From positions 2,376,684 through 2,440,683 of the forward strand of contig OX465107.1 in NCBI GenBank assembly GCA_949987565.1: a stretch of 64,000 bases of DNA, in the 5' to 3' direction. Shown here one piece after another: positions 1 to 10,845 of this stretch. Source of the DNA: Luidia sarsii (Eukaryota; Echinodermata; Asteroidea; Paxillosida; Luidiidae). The notes under the pieces are model-generated. The model was not told the origin of the DNA, searched no databases, and saw only the letters and a program-made list of their open reading frames with translations. The stretch's first letter is position 1. The number at the start of each line of letters is the position of its first letter. Both the position numbers and the translations under genes were made by a program.

Positions 1-772
1 AGAGACACGGGGGCTGTCCGTGGTGAGAGACACAGGGGCTGTCCTTGGTGAGAGACACAGGGGCTGTCCGTGGAGAGAGACACAGGGGCTGTCCGTGGTG
101 AGAGACACGGGGGCTGTCCGTGGTGAGAGACAGAGGGGCTGTCCGTGGTGAGAGACACGGGGGCTGTCCGTGGTGAGAGACACAGGGGCTGTCCGTGGTG
201 AGAGACACAGGGGCTGTCCGTGGTGAGAGACACGGGGGCTGTCCGTGGTAAGAGACACAGGGGCTGTCCGTGGTGAGAGACACAGGGGCTGTCCGTGGTG
301 AGAGACACAGGGGCTGTCCGTGGTGAGAGACACGGGGGCTGTCCGTGGTGAGAAACACAGGGGCTGTCCGTGGTGAGAGACACGGGGGCTGTCCGTGGTA
401 AGAGACACAGGGGCTGTCCGTGGTGAGAGACACGGGGGCTGTCCGTGGAGAGAGACACAGGGGCTGTCCGTGTTGAGAGACACAGGGGCTGTCCGTGGTG
501 AGAGACACAGGGGCTGTCCGTGGTGAGAGACACAGGGGCTGTCCGTGGTGAGAGACACAGGGGCTGTCCGTGGTGAGAGACACAGGGGCTGTCCGTGGTG
601 AGAGACACAGGGGCTGTCCGTGGTGAGAGACCCAGGGGCTGTCCGTGGTGAGAGAAACAGAGGCTGTCCGTGGTGAGAGACCCAGGGGCTGTCCGTGGTG
701 AGATACCCAGGGGCTGTCTATGGTGAGAGACACACGGGCTGTTCGTGGTGAGAAACACAGAGGTAGTCCATG
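1..772. repeat. 25-bp minisatellite array, type A
   Basis: About thirty head-to-tail copies of a 25-bp unit containing CTGTCCGTGGTGAGAGACA, with small variants (ACAGGGGCT, ACGGGGGCT). The unit is not a multiple of three and has no stop in any minus-strand frame, so long frames rich in S, H, P and T appear on the reverse strand. I read these as non-coding. The array runs off the left edge of the window and ends where linker A begins. Confidence 0.95.
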
Positions 773-1700
773 TTGTTAAGAATAAAATGTTTAATTTCGA
801 ATTTGGTAATCCAAACGAATTTTCGTTTGATTCCGTGTTTGATTCCGATTAAAAGGGTGACGTTACATTCATTTTAGAAATATTTATTTTTTGGTATCAA
901 GAGTTGGTGGTTGAATGGTGATTGAATGATAAAAAAAATACTCTCCCCAGGGAGAAGTGTCTATACTGTTTTTCTTATGATGATGTGGTCACTCTAAAGA
1001 GATGGACCGGCCAGCTGACCAGTTGAGCTCGCCCTGATTGAAAAAAGAAAAAGAAAGAACAAGAAATGGCCAATGGCAGACTCACTCTGTCCGACGATCT
1101 TCTTGGGGGTATGGGTCTTGTGCGCATGCTCACGGCTCAATTTGAGCGCCAATGACCGCACTGGAAGGGAAAGGGTTACTGTGTGTGTATGTGTTTATCA
1201 ATCCTACCTGGTGAGCATGTCATTGAAGTACCCCCCTGGATGAGCGCTCCTCAAGTCTTGTCCCGGTCTCTTCGTCTCCCCTGAAAGAATCAAAACAAAC
1301 AATCATAAAGGTTTACATTTTGTGTGTACCTGGTTTCAAGTTATTTGATTGTCTATCTATTTGTTGTTCTTTTTTACCCTTTTATCAAGAATTGATCTAT
1401 TCCAGAAACCAGATTTATATTTTGGACAGCTGAGCTTGATTTTCGTACCGGTAACAATCATCCCGATCAATTCATCGTTCAGACTTCCGCAGTGACAAGA
1501 CTCACTTGGTCATTATTTTTGCAGCACAAAATGGTGGCCTTTTCAACCCCTTAGCCTATATGGATTTTTTCTGTAAATTGCACATTACCTGTCTTCTGAG
1601 GTGGAGGAAGACTTGAGATAAGAATGCCAGCTTTTCCGCCTTGAAATCCGAGGGAAATCCGAGCGTTGGTCCAGACAAATCCTTTAACATTCTGGCGATC
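773..1700 (-). repeat. Linker A, copy 1 of the macrosatellite
   Basis: Non-tandem spacer of about 0.93 kb between a type A array and a 23-bp array. It recurs nearly unchanged at 3343-4292, 9030-9978 and 11463-12479, and as a truncated copy at 7461-7640. It includes an AT-rich part, a purine-rich tract and, read on the minus strand, splice-like sites bounding short open segments (separate entry). It is oriented by that reading. Confidence 0.85.
1130..1691 (-). CDS. Candidate three-exon module in linker A copy 1, unknown product
   Basis: Read on the minus strand, three short segments have matching splice sites and phases: exon a 1589-1691 (acceptor CGCCAG, donor GTAATG), exon b 1208-1280 (acceptor TTCTTTCAG, donor GTAGGA) and exon c 1130-1160 (acceptor CCCTTCCAG, ending in TGA). 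Joined, they read through KGFVWTNARISLGFQ, ISSLPPPQKTG, RSAHPGGYFNDMLT and SAVIGAQIEP to a stop. The same sites are intact in copy 2. I do not recognise the protein. No upstream exon or start codon was found, so this may be the 3' part of a gene, a decayed duplicate, or chance. What is seen is the sites and open frames; a gene is inference. Confidence 0.3.
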
Positions 1701-2350
1701 CAGCGGTCCATGGTGGGACATTAAGGCTCTCCATGGTGAGACACAGAGGCGGTCCAAGTTAAGACATGAAGGCTGTCCATGGTGAGACATGGATGCTGTC
1801 CATGGTGAGACATGGATGCTGTCCATGGTGAGACATGGATGCTGTCTATGGTGAAATACAGAGGCGGTCCATGGTGAGACACAGAGGCTGTCCATGGTGA
1901 GACGTGGATGTTGTCCATGGTGAGACGTGGATGCTGTCCATGGTGAGACGTGGATGCTGTCCATGGTGAGACGTGGATGCTGTCTCTGGTGAGACATGAT
2001 GCTGTCCAATGTGAGACATGGAAGGATGTCCATGGTGAGACATGAAGGCTGTCCATGGTGAGACGTGGATGTTGTCCATGGTGAGACGTGGATGCTGTCT
2101 CTGGTGAGACATGATGCTGTCCAATGCGAGACATGGAAGGATGTCCATGGTGAGACATGAAGGCTGTCCATGGTGAGTCATGTCATGAAGGCTGTCCATG
2201 GTGAGACATGGATGCTGTCCATGGTGAGACATGGATGCTGTCCATGGTGAGACATGGATGCTGCCCATGGTGAGGCATGAAGGTTGTACATGGTGAGACA
2301 TGAAGGCTGTCCATGGTGAGACATGGATGCTGTCCATGGTGAAAATCAGA
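1701..2350. repeat. 23-bp minisatellite array, type B
   Basis: Tandem 23-bp units around the core GTCCATGGTGAGACATG, ending in AAGGCT or GATGCT. Three units make 69 bp, so all minus-strand frames are open with a 23-residue period (motifs such as HVSPWTAS and SHHGQP). This explains the long overlapping reverse ORFs, which are rejected as genes. Confidence 0.93.
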
Positions 2351-2535
2351 GGCTGTCCATGGTGAGAGACTCAGAGGTTGTCCATGGTGAGACTCAGAGA
2401 CTGTCCATGGTGAGACTCAGAGGTTGTCCATGGTGAGGGACTCAGAGACTGTCCGTGGTGAGACTCAGAGGTTGTCCATGGTGAGAGGCGCAGAGGCTGT
2501 CCGTGGTGAGATACACGAAGGCTGTCCATGGTGAG
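2351..2535. repeat. Minisatellite array, type C (short)
   Basis: Short block of related units with the core GAGACTCAGAGGTTGTCC, the same family as the large type C array at 5546-7007. It closes the array part of this macrosatellite round, before linker B. Confidence 0.85.
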
Positions 2536-2855
2536 AGAAGACAGACAAAATCAAGAGAATACATGAAATTAGTACCGCGGGATCAGATGGTAGAAAGAGT
2601 TTTACAGTTGAGATGTGAAGAATCACTTTTGCTGACCGACTGAGTCAATAAAAAACCGAAACACGAATTGTTCTGTTTTCTGTTTGTATACAGAATCGGA
2701 TAAATTTTAGTTGTGGTTCGAAAAATCTGAATGAAAAGACTTTTGCAAAGAATATGCTTTGAAAGATAGAATTGGTAGGCCTACTTGATGTGATTTTGTG
2801 CCGTCCTCTCGTCCTCTGCTCGTCGGTGCAGAGATGAAGGCGATCTAGCCGGTCC
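2536..2855. repeat. Linker B, copy 1
   Basis: Spacer of about 320 bp that starts with GAGAGAAGACAGACAAAATC, contains TTAGTACCGCGGGATCAGAT and ends with a GATGAAGGCGATC block next to the type A array. Near-identical copies lie at 7008-7345, 7783-8113 and 10408-10738. Its array-side junction on the minus strand (GGACCGGCTAGATCGCC) resembles the linker A junction (GGACCGCTGGATCGCCAG), so the two linkers may share an ancestral boundary. A reverse frame of about 70 residues is open in several copies but has no recognised domain. Confidence 0.85.
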
Positions 2856-3342
2856 ATGATGAGAGAGAGAGGCTGTCCTTGGTGAGAGACAGAGGCTGTC
2901 CATGATGAGAGACAGAGGCTGTCCTTGGTGAGAGACACGGGGGCTGTCCGTGGTGAGAGACAGAGGGGCTGTCAGTGGTGAGAGACACAGGGGCTGTCCG
3001 TGGTGAGAGACACAGGGGCTGTCCGTGGTGAGAGACACGGGGGCTGTCCGTGGTGAGAGACACAGGGGCTGTCCGTGGTGAGAGACAGAGGGGCTGTCCG
3101 TGGTGAGAGACACAGGGGCTGTCCGTGGTGAGACACAGAGGCTGTCCATGGTGAGAGACACAGGGGCTGTCCGTGGTGAGAGACACAGGGGCTGTCAGTG
3201 GTGAGAGACAGAGGGGCTGTCCGTGGTGAGAGACACAGGGGCTGTCCGTGGTGAGAGACACAGGGGCTGTCCGTGGTGAGAGACACAGGGGCTGTCCATG
3301 GTGACTAGGCTGTTCGTGGTGAGAGACACAGAGGTTGTCCAT
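2856..3342. repeat. 25-bp minisatellite array, type A (second block)
   Basis: The same 25-bp unit as 1-772, between linker B copy 1 and linker A copy 2. It starts with a few divergent units (AGAGAGAGGCTGTCCTTGG) and ends with the junction GACTAGGCTGTTCGTGG, which is also seen at the ends of other type A blocks. Confidence 0.93.
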
Positions 3343-4292
3343 GGTGTTTAGAATAAATTTAGCAATAATATTGTAGTTCAATGTCGAATTTGGTAATCCA
3401 AACGAATTTTCGTTTGATTCCGGGGGATTAAAAGTGTGAATTTACATTCACTTTAGAAATAGAATTTAATTTTTTGGGATCAAGCTGCAGTGATTCTGAC
3501 TGAATGATAAAAAAATACTCTCCCCAGGGAGAAGTGTCGATACTGTTTGTCTTGGGATGATGTGGTCACTCAAAGGAGATGGACCGGCCAGCTGACCAGT
3601 TGAGTTTGCCCTAATTGAAAAAAAGAAAAAGAAAGAACAAGAAATGGCCAATGGCAGACTCACTCTGTCCGACGATCTTCTTGGGGGTATGGGTCTTGTG
3701 CGCATGCTCACGGCTCAATTTGAGCGCCAATGACTGCACTGGAAGGGAAAGGGTTACTGTGTGTGTATGTGTTTATCAATCCTACCTGGTGAGCATGTCA
3801 TTGAAGTACCCCCCTGGATGAGCGCTCCTCAAGTCTTGTCCCGGTCTCCTCTTCTCCCCTGAAAGAATTAAAACAAACAATCAACATGTTTAAATTTTGT
3901 GTGCACCAGGTTTCAAGTTAATCGATGGTCTATCTATTTGTTGTTCTTTTTGACCTTCTTTTTTCAAGAATTGATCTATTCCAGAAACCAAATTTTTATT
4001 TTGGACCGCTGAGCTTGATTTCCGTATCAATATCTATCACCCCGTTCAAATCCCCGTTCATACCACGACTTCCGCAGTGACAAGACTCGCATGGTCATTT
4101 GCAGCACAAATTGTTGGCCTTTTCTTCCCCATAGCCTATGTGTGTTTTTTTTTCTTTTTCTGTAAACTGCACATTACCTGTCTTCTGCGGTGGAGGAAGG
4201 CTTGAGATAAAAATGTCAGCTTTTCCGTCTTGAAATCCGAGGGAAATCCGAGCGCCGGTCCAGACAAATCCTTTGACAGTCTGGCGATCCAG
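3343..4292 (-). repeat. Linker A, copy 2
   Basis: A full-length second copy of the linker at 773-1700, with the same purine tract and the same minus-strand splice-like sites. Confidence 0.85.
3708..4280 (-). CDS. Candidate three-exon module in linker A copy 2, unknown product
   Basis: Exon a 4178-4280, exon b 3786-3858 and exon c 3708-3738 on the minus strand have the same lengths (103, 73, 31 bp), phases and splice dinucleotides as copy 1. Joined, they read through KGFVWTGARISLGFQDGK, RPGQDLRSAHPGGYF and SAVIGAQIEP to TGA. Differences from copy 1 in exon a are a mix of synonymous and non-synonymous changes (N/G, G/D, I/F), so selection cannot be judged by eye. No start exon is visible, and 23-bp repeats lie directly upstream on the minus strand. 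Unrecognised, possibly a duplicated gene tail. Confidence 0.3.
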
Positions 4293-5545
4293 CGGTCCAT
4301 GGTGAGACATGAAGGTTGTCCATGGTGAGACATGAAGGTTGTCCATGGTGAGGCATAGATGCTGTCCATGGTGAGACATGAAGGTTGTCCATGGTGAGAC
4401 GTGAATGTTGTCCATGGTGAGACATGAAGGTTGTCCATGGTGAAACATGAATGCTGTCCATGGTGAGACATGAAGGTTGTCCACGGTGAGACGTGAAGGT
4501 TGTCCATGGTGAGACATGGATGCTGTCCATGGTGAGATATAAAGGCTGTCCATGGTGAGACACAGAGGCGGTCCATGGTGAGACACAGAGGCTGTCCATG
4601 GTGAGACACAGAGGCTGTACATGGTGAGACCAGGATGCTGTCCATGGTGAGACACAGAGGCGGTCCATGGAGAGACATGAATACTGTCCATGGTGAGACA
4701 TGGATGCTGTCCATGGTGAGACATGAAGGCTGTCCATGGTGAGACACAGAGGCGGTCCATGGTGAGACACAGAGGCTGTCCATAGTGAGACACAGAGGCT
4801 GTACATGGTGGGACATGAATGCTGTCCATGGTGAGACATGAAGGCTGTCTATGGTGAGACATGAAGGCTGTCCACCGTGAGAAATGACGGCTGTCCATGG
4901 TGAGACATGAAGGTTGTCCATGGTGAGGCATAGATGCTGTCCATGGTGAGACATGAAGGTTGTCCATGGTGAGACATGAAGGTTGTCCATGGTGAGACAT
5001 GAAGGTTGTCCATGGTGAGACATGAAGGTTGTCCATGGTGAGACGTGAAGGTTGTCCATGGTGAGACATGAAGGTTGTCCATGGTGAGACATGAAGGTTG
5101 TCCATGGTGAGACGTGAAGGTTGTCCATGGTGAGACATGGATGCTGTCCATGGTGAGATATAAAGGCTGTCCTTGGTGAGACACAGAGGCGGTCCATGGT
5201 GAGACACAGAGGCTGTCCATGGTGAGACACAGAGGCTGTACATGGTGAGACCAGGATGCTGTCCATGGTGAGACACAGAGGCGGTCCATGGAGAGACATG
5301 AATACTGTCCATGGTGAGACATGGATGCTGTCCATGGTGAGACATGAAGGCTGTCCATGGTGAGACACAGAGGCGGTCCATGGTGAGACACAGAGGCTGT
5401 CCATGGTGAGACACAGAGGCTGTACATGGTGGGACATGAATGCTGTCCATAGTGAGACATGAAGGCTGTCTATGGTGAGACATGAAGGCTGTCCACCGTG
5501 AGAAATGACGGCTGTCCATGGTGAGACATGAAGGCTTAAAATGGT
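4293..5545. repeat. 23-bp minisatellite array with a 621-bp higher-order repeat
   Basis: Type B units (GTCCATGGTGAGACATGAAG). A distinctive variant, TCCACCGTGAGAAATGACGG, occurs at about 4871 and again at about 5492. The spacing is 621 bp, exactly 27 monomers of 23 bp, and the order of variants in between matches. The array therefore contains two copies of a 27-mer higher-order unit. Reverse frames of over 400 residues here are repeat artefacts. Confidence 0.92.
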
Positions 5546-7007
5546 GATATACGGGAAGGCTGTCCGTGGTGAGACTCAGAGGTTGTCCATGGTGAGGGAC
5601 TCGGAGGTTGTCCGTGGTGAAAGACTCAGAGGTTGTCCATGGTGAGAGACTCAGAGGCTGTCCGTGGTGAGAGACTCAGAGGTTGTCCGTGGTGAGAGAC
5701 TCAGAGGTTGTCCATGGTGAGACGCGCAGAGGCTGTCCGTGGTGAGAGACTCAGAAGTTGTTCATGGTGAAGGACTCAAAGGCTGTCCATGGTGAGGGAC
5801 TCAAAGGCTGTCCGTGGTGAGAGACTCAGAGGTTGTCCATGGTGAGGGACTCAGAGGCTGTCCGTGGTGAGAGACTCAGAGGTTGTCCATGGTGAGGGAC
5901 TCAAAGGCTGTCCATGGTGAGGGACTCAAAGGCTGTCCGTGGTGAGAGACTCAGAGGTTGTCCGTGGTGAGAGACTCAGAGGCTGTCCGTGGTGAGAGAC
6001 TCAGAGGCTGTCCGTGGTGAGAGACTCAGAGGTTGTCCATGGTGAGGGACTCAAAGGCTGTTCATGGTGAGGGACTCAAAGGCTGTCCGTAGTGAGAGAC
6101 TCAGAGGTTGTCCATGGTGAGGGACTCAAAGGCTGTCCATGGTGAGGGACTCAAAGGCTGTCCGTGGTGAGAGACTCAGAGGTTGTCCGTGGTGAGGGAC
6201 TCAGAGGTTGTCCGTGGTGAGAGACTCAGAGGTTGTCCGTGGTGAGGGACTCAGAGGTTGTCCGTGGTGAGAGACTCAGAGGTTGTCCATGGTGAGGGAC
6301 TCAGAGGTTGTCCGTGGTGAGAGACTCAGAGGTTGTCCATGGTGAGGGACTCGGAGTCTGTCCATGGTGAGGGACTCAGAGGCTGTCCGTGGTGAGAGAC
6401 TCAGAGGTTGTCCATGGTGAGAGACTCAGAGGTTGTCCGTGGTGAGAGACTCAGAGGCTGTCCATGGTGAGAGACTCAGAGGCTGTCCGTGGTGAGAGAC
6501 TCAGAGGCTGTCCGTGGTGGGAGACTCAGAGGCTGTCCGTGGTGAGGGACTCAGAGGCTGTCCGTGGTGAGAGACTCAGAGGCTGTCCATGGTGAGGGAC
6601 TCAGAGGCTGTCCGTGGTGAGGGATTCAGAGGCTGTCCATGGTGAGGGACTCAGAGGCTGTCCAGGTGAGAGACTCAGAGGCTGTCCGTGGTGAGAGACT
6701 CAGAGGCTCTCCGTGGTGAGAGATTCAGAGGTTGTCGTGGTGAGGGGCGCAGAGGCTGTCCGTGGTGAGGGACTCAGAGGTTGTCCGTGGTGAGAGACTC
6801 AGAGGCTGTCCGTGGTGAGGGACTCAGAGGCTCTCCGTGGTGAGAGATTCAGAGGTTGTCCGTGGTGAGGGGCGCAGAGGCTGTCCAGGTGAGAGACTCA
6901 GAGGTTGTCCGTGGTGAGAGACTCAGAGGCTCTCCGTGGTGAGAGATTCAGAGGTTGTCCGTGGTGAGGGGCGCAGAGGCTGTCCGTGGTGAGATACACG
7001 AAGGCTG
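5546..7007. repeat. 25-bp minisatellite array, type C
   Basis: About 58 units of 25 bp with the core GTCCGTGGTGAGAGACTCAG, alternating AGGTT and AGGCT ends and GAGAGACT/GAGGGACT variants. Local duplications of variant blocks are visible, including a repeated GATTCAGAGGTTGTC...GGGGCGCAG block near 6720-6980. Confidence 0.93.
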
Positions 7008-7345
7008 TCCATGATGAGAGAAGACAGAAAAAAATCAAGAGAATACATGAAATTAGTACCGCGGGATCAGATGGTAGAAAGAGTTTTACAGTTGAGATGT
7101 GAAGAATCGCTTTTGCTGACTGACCGAGTCAATAAAAAACCGAAACACGAATTGTTCTGATTTCTGTTCGTATACAGAATCGGATGAATTTTAGTTGTGG
7201 TTCGAAAAATCTGAATGAAAAGACTTTTGCAAAGAATGTGCTTTGAGAGATAGAATTAGTAGGCCTACTTGATGTGATTTTGTGCCGCCCTCTCGTCCTC
7301 TGCTCTTCGGTGCAGAGATGAAGGCGATCTAGCCGGTCCATGATG
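7008..7345. repeat. Linker B, copy 2
   Basis: Near-identical to 2536-2855, including ACCGCGGGATCAGATGG and the terminal GATGAAGGCGATC block. Confidence 0.85.
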
Positions 7346-7460
7346 AGAGACTCGAAGGCTGTTCATGATGAGAGACAGACGCTGTCCGTGGTGAGAGACA
7401 CAGGGGCTGTCCATGGTGACTAGGCTGTTCGTGGTGAGAGACACAGAGGTTGTCCATGTT
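7346..7460. repeat. Short type A array
   Basis: Only a few 25-bp units between linker B copy 2 and a truncated linker A. This is the smallest type A block in the window and indicates unequal exchange or deletion. Confidence 0.8.
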
Positions 7461-7782
7461 GTTAAGAATAAATTTAGCAATAATATTGTAGTTCAATGTC
7501 GAATTTGGTAATCCAAACGAATTTTCGTTTGATTCCGTGTGATTAAAAGTGTGAATTTACATTAACTTTAGAAATAGAATTTAATTTTTTGGTATCAAGC
7601 TGCAGTGATTCTGACTGAATGATAAGAAAATACTCTCCCAAGGTAGATGCTGTCCATGGTGAGAGACACAGAGGCTGTCCATGCTGAGATACACGAAGGC
7701 TGTCCATAGTGAGATACATAGTGGCTGTCCATGGTGAGAAACACAGATACTGTCCATGGTGAGAGTTTCAGAGGCTGTTCAA
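7461..7782. repeat. Truncated linker A joined to a mixed array
   Basis: 7461-7640 matches the first 180 bp of linker A up to the ACTCTCCC motif, then breaks directly into GATGCTGTCCATGGTGAGAG-type units to 7782. The candidate exon part of linker A is missing, so this round was shortened by deletion or recombination. Its intact AATTTAATTTTTTGGTATC site serves as an empty-site reference for the MITE at 11602-11784. Confidence 0.8.
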
Positions 7783-8113
7783 GTTGATAGAAGACAAAAA
7801 TATCAAGAGAAAACATAAAAATTAGTACCGCGGGAGTAGACGGTAGAAAGAATTTTACAGTTGAGATGTGAAGAATCACTTTTGCTGACTGACCGAGTCA
7901 ATAAAAAACCGAAACACGAATTGTTCTGATTTCTGTTTGTACACAGAATCGGATGAATTTTAGTTGTGGTTAGAAAAATCTGAATGAAAAGACTTAAGTT
8001 ACAAAGAATATGGTTTGAGAGATAGAATTGGTAGGTCTACTTGATGTGATTTTGTGCCGTCCTCTCGTCCTCTGCTCGTCGGTGCAGAGATGAAGGCGAT
8101 CCAGCCGGTCCAT
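7783..8113. repeat. Linker B, copy 3
   Basis: Third copy of linker B, with small differences (GGGAGTAGACGGTAG in place of GGGATCAGATGGTAG, and an AAGTTA insertion after AGACTT). Confidence 0.83.
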
Positions 8114-9029
8114 GATGAGAGACTCGAAGGCTGTTCATGATGAGAGACACGGGGGCTGTCCGTGGTGAGAGACACAGGGGCTGTCCGTGGTGAGAGACAC
8201 AGAGGCTGTCCGTGGTGAGACACGGGGGCTGTCCGTGGTGAGAGACAGAGGGGCTGTCCGTGGTGAGAGACACAGGGGCTGTCCGTGGTGAGAGACACAG
8301 GGGCTGTCCGTGGTGAGAGACACAGGGGCTGTCCGTGGTGAGAGACAGAGGGGCTGTCCGTGGTGAGAGACACAGGGGTTGTCCGTGGTGAGAGACACAG
8401 GGGCTGTCCGTGGTGAGAGACAGAGGGGCTGTCCGTGGTGAGAGACACAGGGGCTGTCCGTGGTGAGAGACACAGGGGCTGTCCGTGGTGAGAGACACAG
8501 GGGCTGTCCATGGTGAGAGACACAGGGGCTGTCCGTGGTGAGAGACACAGGGCTGTCCATGGTGAGAGACACAGGGGCTGTCCATGGTGAGAGACACAGG
8601 GGCTGTCCATGGTGAGAGACACAGGGGCTGTCCGTGGTGAGAGACACAGGGGCTGTCCGTGGTGAGAGACACAGGGGCTGTCCGTTGTGAGACACACAGG
8701 GGCTGTCCGTGGTGAGAGACACAGGGGCTGTCCGTGGTGAGAGACAGAGAGGCTGTCCATGGTGAGAGACACAGGGGCTGTCCATGGTGAGACACACAGG
8801 GGCTGTCCGTGGTGAGAGACACAGGGGCTGTCCGTGGTGAGAGACAGAGAGGCTGTCCGTGGTGAGAGACACGGGGGCTGTCCGTGGTGAGGGACACAGG
8901 GGCTGTCCGTGGTGAGAGACACAGGGGCTGTCCGTGGTGAGAGACACAGGGGCTGTCCGTGGTGAGAGAGACAGGGGCTGTCCATGGTGACTAGGCTGTT
9001 CGTGGTGAGAGACACAGAGGTTGTCCATG
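8114..9029. repeat. 25-bp minisatellite array, type A (third block)
   Basis: About 36 units of CTGTCCGTGGTGAGAGACA type with few variants, ending with GACTAGGCTGTTCGTGG as at 3303. Reverse frames of around 300 residues are open throughout but are repeat artefacts. Confidence 0.93.
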
Positions 9030-9978
9030 GTGTTTAGAATAAATTTAGCAATAATATTGTAGTTCAATGTCGAATTTGGTAATCCAAACGAATTTTCGTT
9101 TGATTCCGGGGGATTAAAAGTGTGAATTTACATTCACTTTAGAAATAGAATTTAATTTTTTGGGATCAAGCTGCAGTGATTCTGACTGAATGATAAAAAA
9201 ATACTCTCCCCAGGGAGAAGTGTCGATACTGTTTGTCTTGGGATGATGTGGTCACTCAAAGGAGATGGACCGGCCAGCTGACCAGTTGAGTTTGCCCTAA
9301 TTGAAAAAAAGAAAAAGAAAGAACAAGAAATGGCCAATGGCAGACTCACTCTGTCCGACGATCTTCTTGGGGGTATGGGTCTTGTGCGCATGCTCACGGC
9401 TCAATTTGAGCGCCAATGACTGAACTGGAAGGGAAAGGGTTACTGTGTGTGTATGTGTTTATCAATCCTACCTGGTGAGCATGTCATTGAAGTACCCCCC
9501 TGGATGAGCGCTCCTAAAGTCTAGTCCAGGTCTCCTCTTCTCCCCTGAAAGAATAAAAACAAACAATCATAAAGGTTTACATTTTGTGTGTACCTGGTTT
9601 CAAGTTATTCGATGGTCTATCTATTTGTGGTTCTTTTTGACCCTTTTTTCAAGAATTGATCTATTCCAGAAACCAGATTTATATTTTGGACTGCTGAGCT
9701 TGATTTTCGTACCGGTAACAATCATCCCGATCAATTCATCGTTCAGACTTCCGCAGTGACAAGACTTACTTGGTCATTATTTTTGCAGCACAAAATGGTG
9801 GCCTTTTCAACCCCATAGGCTATATGGATTTTTTCTGTAAATTGCACATTACCTGTCTTCTGAGGTGGATCGGAGGAAGGCTTGAGATAAGAATGTCAGC
9901 TTTTCCGCCTTGAAATCCGAGGGAAATCCGAGCGTCGGTCCAGACAAATCCTTTGACAGTCCGGCGATCCAGCGGTCC
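9030..9978 (-). repeat. Linker A, copy 3
   Basis: Third full-length copy, closest to copy 2 in its first 450 bp. Its candidate exons are damaged (next entry). Confidence 0.85.
9394..9960 (-). pseudogene. Damaged copy of the linker A exon module
   Basis: Exon b (9472-9544) and exon c (9394-9424) keep their splice sites and reading frame, including RSAHPGGYFNDMLT and SSVIGAQIEP. Exon a (9853-9960) has a 5-bp insertion (ATCGG on the plus strand) that shifts the frame before the donor, and its upstream acceptor reads CGCCGG instead of CGCCAG. If the module is a real gene tail, this copy cannot be spliced into the same product. Confidence 0.3.
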
Positions 9979-10280
9979 ATGGTGAGACATGGATGTTGTC
10001 CGTGGTGAGACATGGATGCTGTACATGGTGAGACATGGATGTTGTCCATGGTGAGACATGGATGCTGTCCATGGTGAGACATGAAGGCGGTCCATGTTGA
10101 GACATGAAGGCTGTCCATGGTGAGACATGAAGGCTGTCCATGGTGAGACATGAAGGCTGCCCATGGTGAGACATGAAGGCTAAAAATGATGAGTCATGTC
10201 ATGAAGGCTGTCCATGGTGAGACATGGATGCTGTCCATGGTGAGACATGAAGGCTGAAAATGGTGATATACAGGAAGGCT
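9979..10280. repeat. 23-bp array, type B (third block)
   Basis: About a dozen GTCCATGGTGAGACATG units with interspersed variants (AAAAATGATGAGTCATGTCATG), matching the ends of the earlier type B blocks. Confidence 0.9.
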
Positions 10281-10407
10281 TTCCATGGTGAAAATCAGAG
10301 GTTGTCCATGGTGAGGGACTCAGAGACTGTCCGTGGTGAGACTCAGAGGTTGTCCATGGTGAGAGGCGCAGAGGTTGTCCGTGGTGAGATACACAAAGGC
10401 TGTCCAT
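10281..10407. repeat. Type C array (short)
   Basis: A few GTGAGACTCAGAGGTTG units, in the same order as 2351-2535. Confidence 0.8.
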
Positions 10408-10738
10408 GGTGAGAGAAGACAGAAAAAAATCAAGAGAATATATGAAATTAGTACCGCGGGATCAGATGGTAGAAAGAGTTTTACAGTTGAGATGTGAAGA
10501 ATCACTTTTGCTGACTGACCGAGTAAATAAAAAACCGAAACACGAATTCTTCTGTTTTCTGTTTGTATACAAAATCGGATGATTTTTAGTTGTGGTTCGA
10601 AAAATCTGAATGAAAAGACTTTTGCAAAGAATGTGCTTTGAGAGATAGAATTGGTAGGCCTACTTGGTGTGATTTTGTGCCGTCCTCTCGTCCTCTGCTC
10701 GTCGGTGCAGAGATGAAGGCGATCCAGCCGGTCCATGA
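10408..10738. repeat. Linker B, copy 4
   Basis: Fourth copy of linker B, ending in the GATGAAGGCGATCCAGCCGG junction. Confidence 0.85.
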
Positions 10739-10845
10739 TGAGAGACAGAGGCTGTCCTTGGTGAGAGACACGGGGGCTGTCCGTGGTGAGAGACACAGGG
10801 GCTGTCCGTGGTGAGAGACACAGGGGCTGTCCGTGGTGAGAGACA
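10739..10845. repeat. Type A array, left of an insertion
   Basis: Four 25-bp units interrupted at about 10846 by the element described next. The array resumes at about 11290. Confidence 0.85.

Noticed and set aside
1551..9067. Long reverse-strand ORFs (up to 474 codons) rich in S, H, P and T
   Set aside because: They follow from 23- and 25-bp repeats without stops. All three frames are open with a 23- or 25-residue period, and they run through linkers only by chance.
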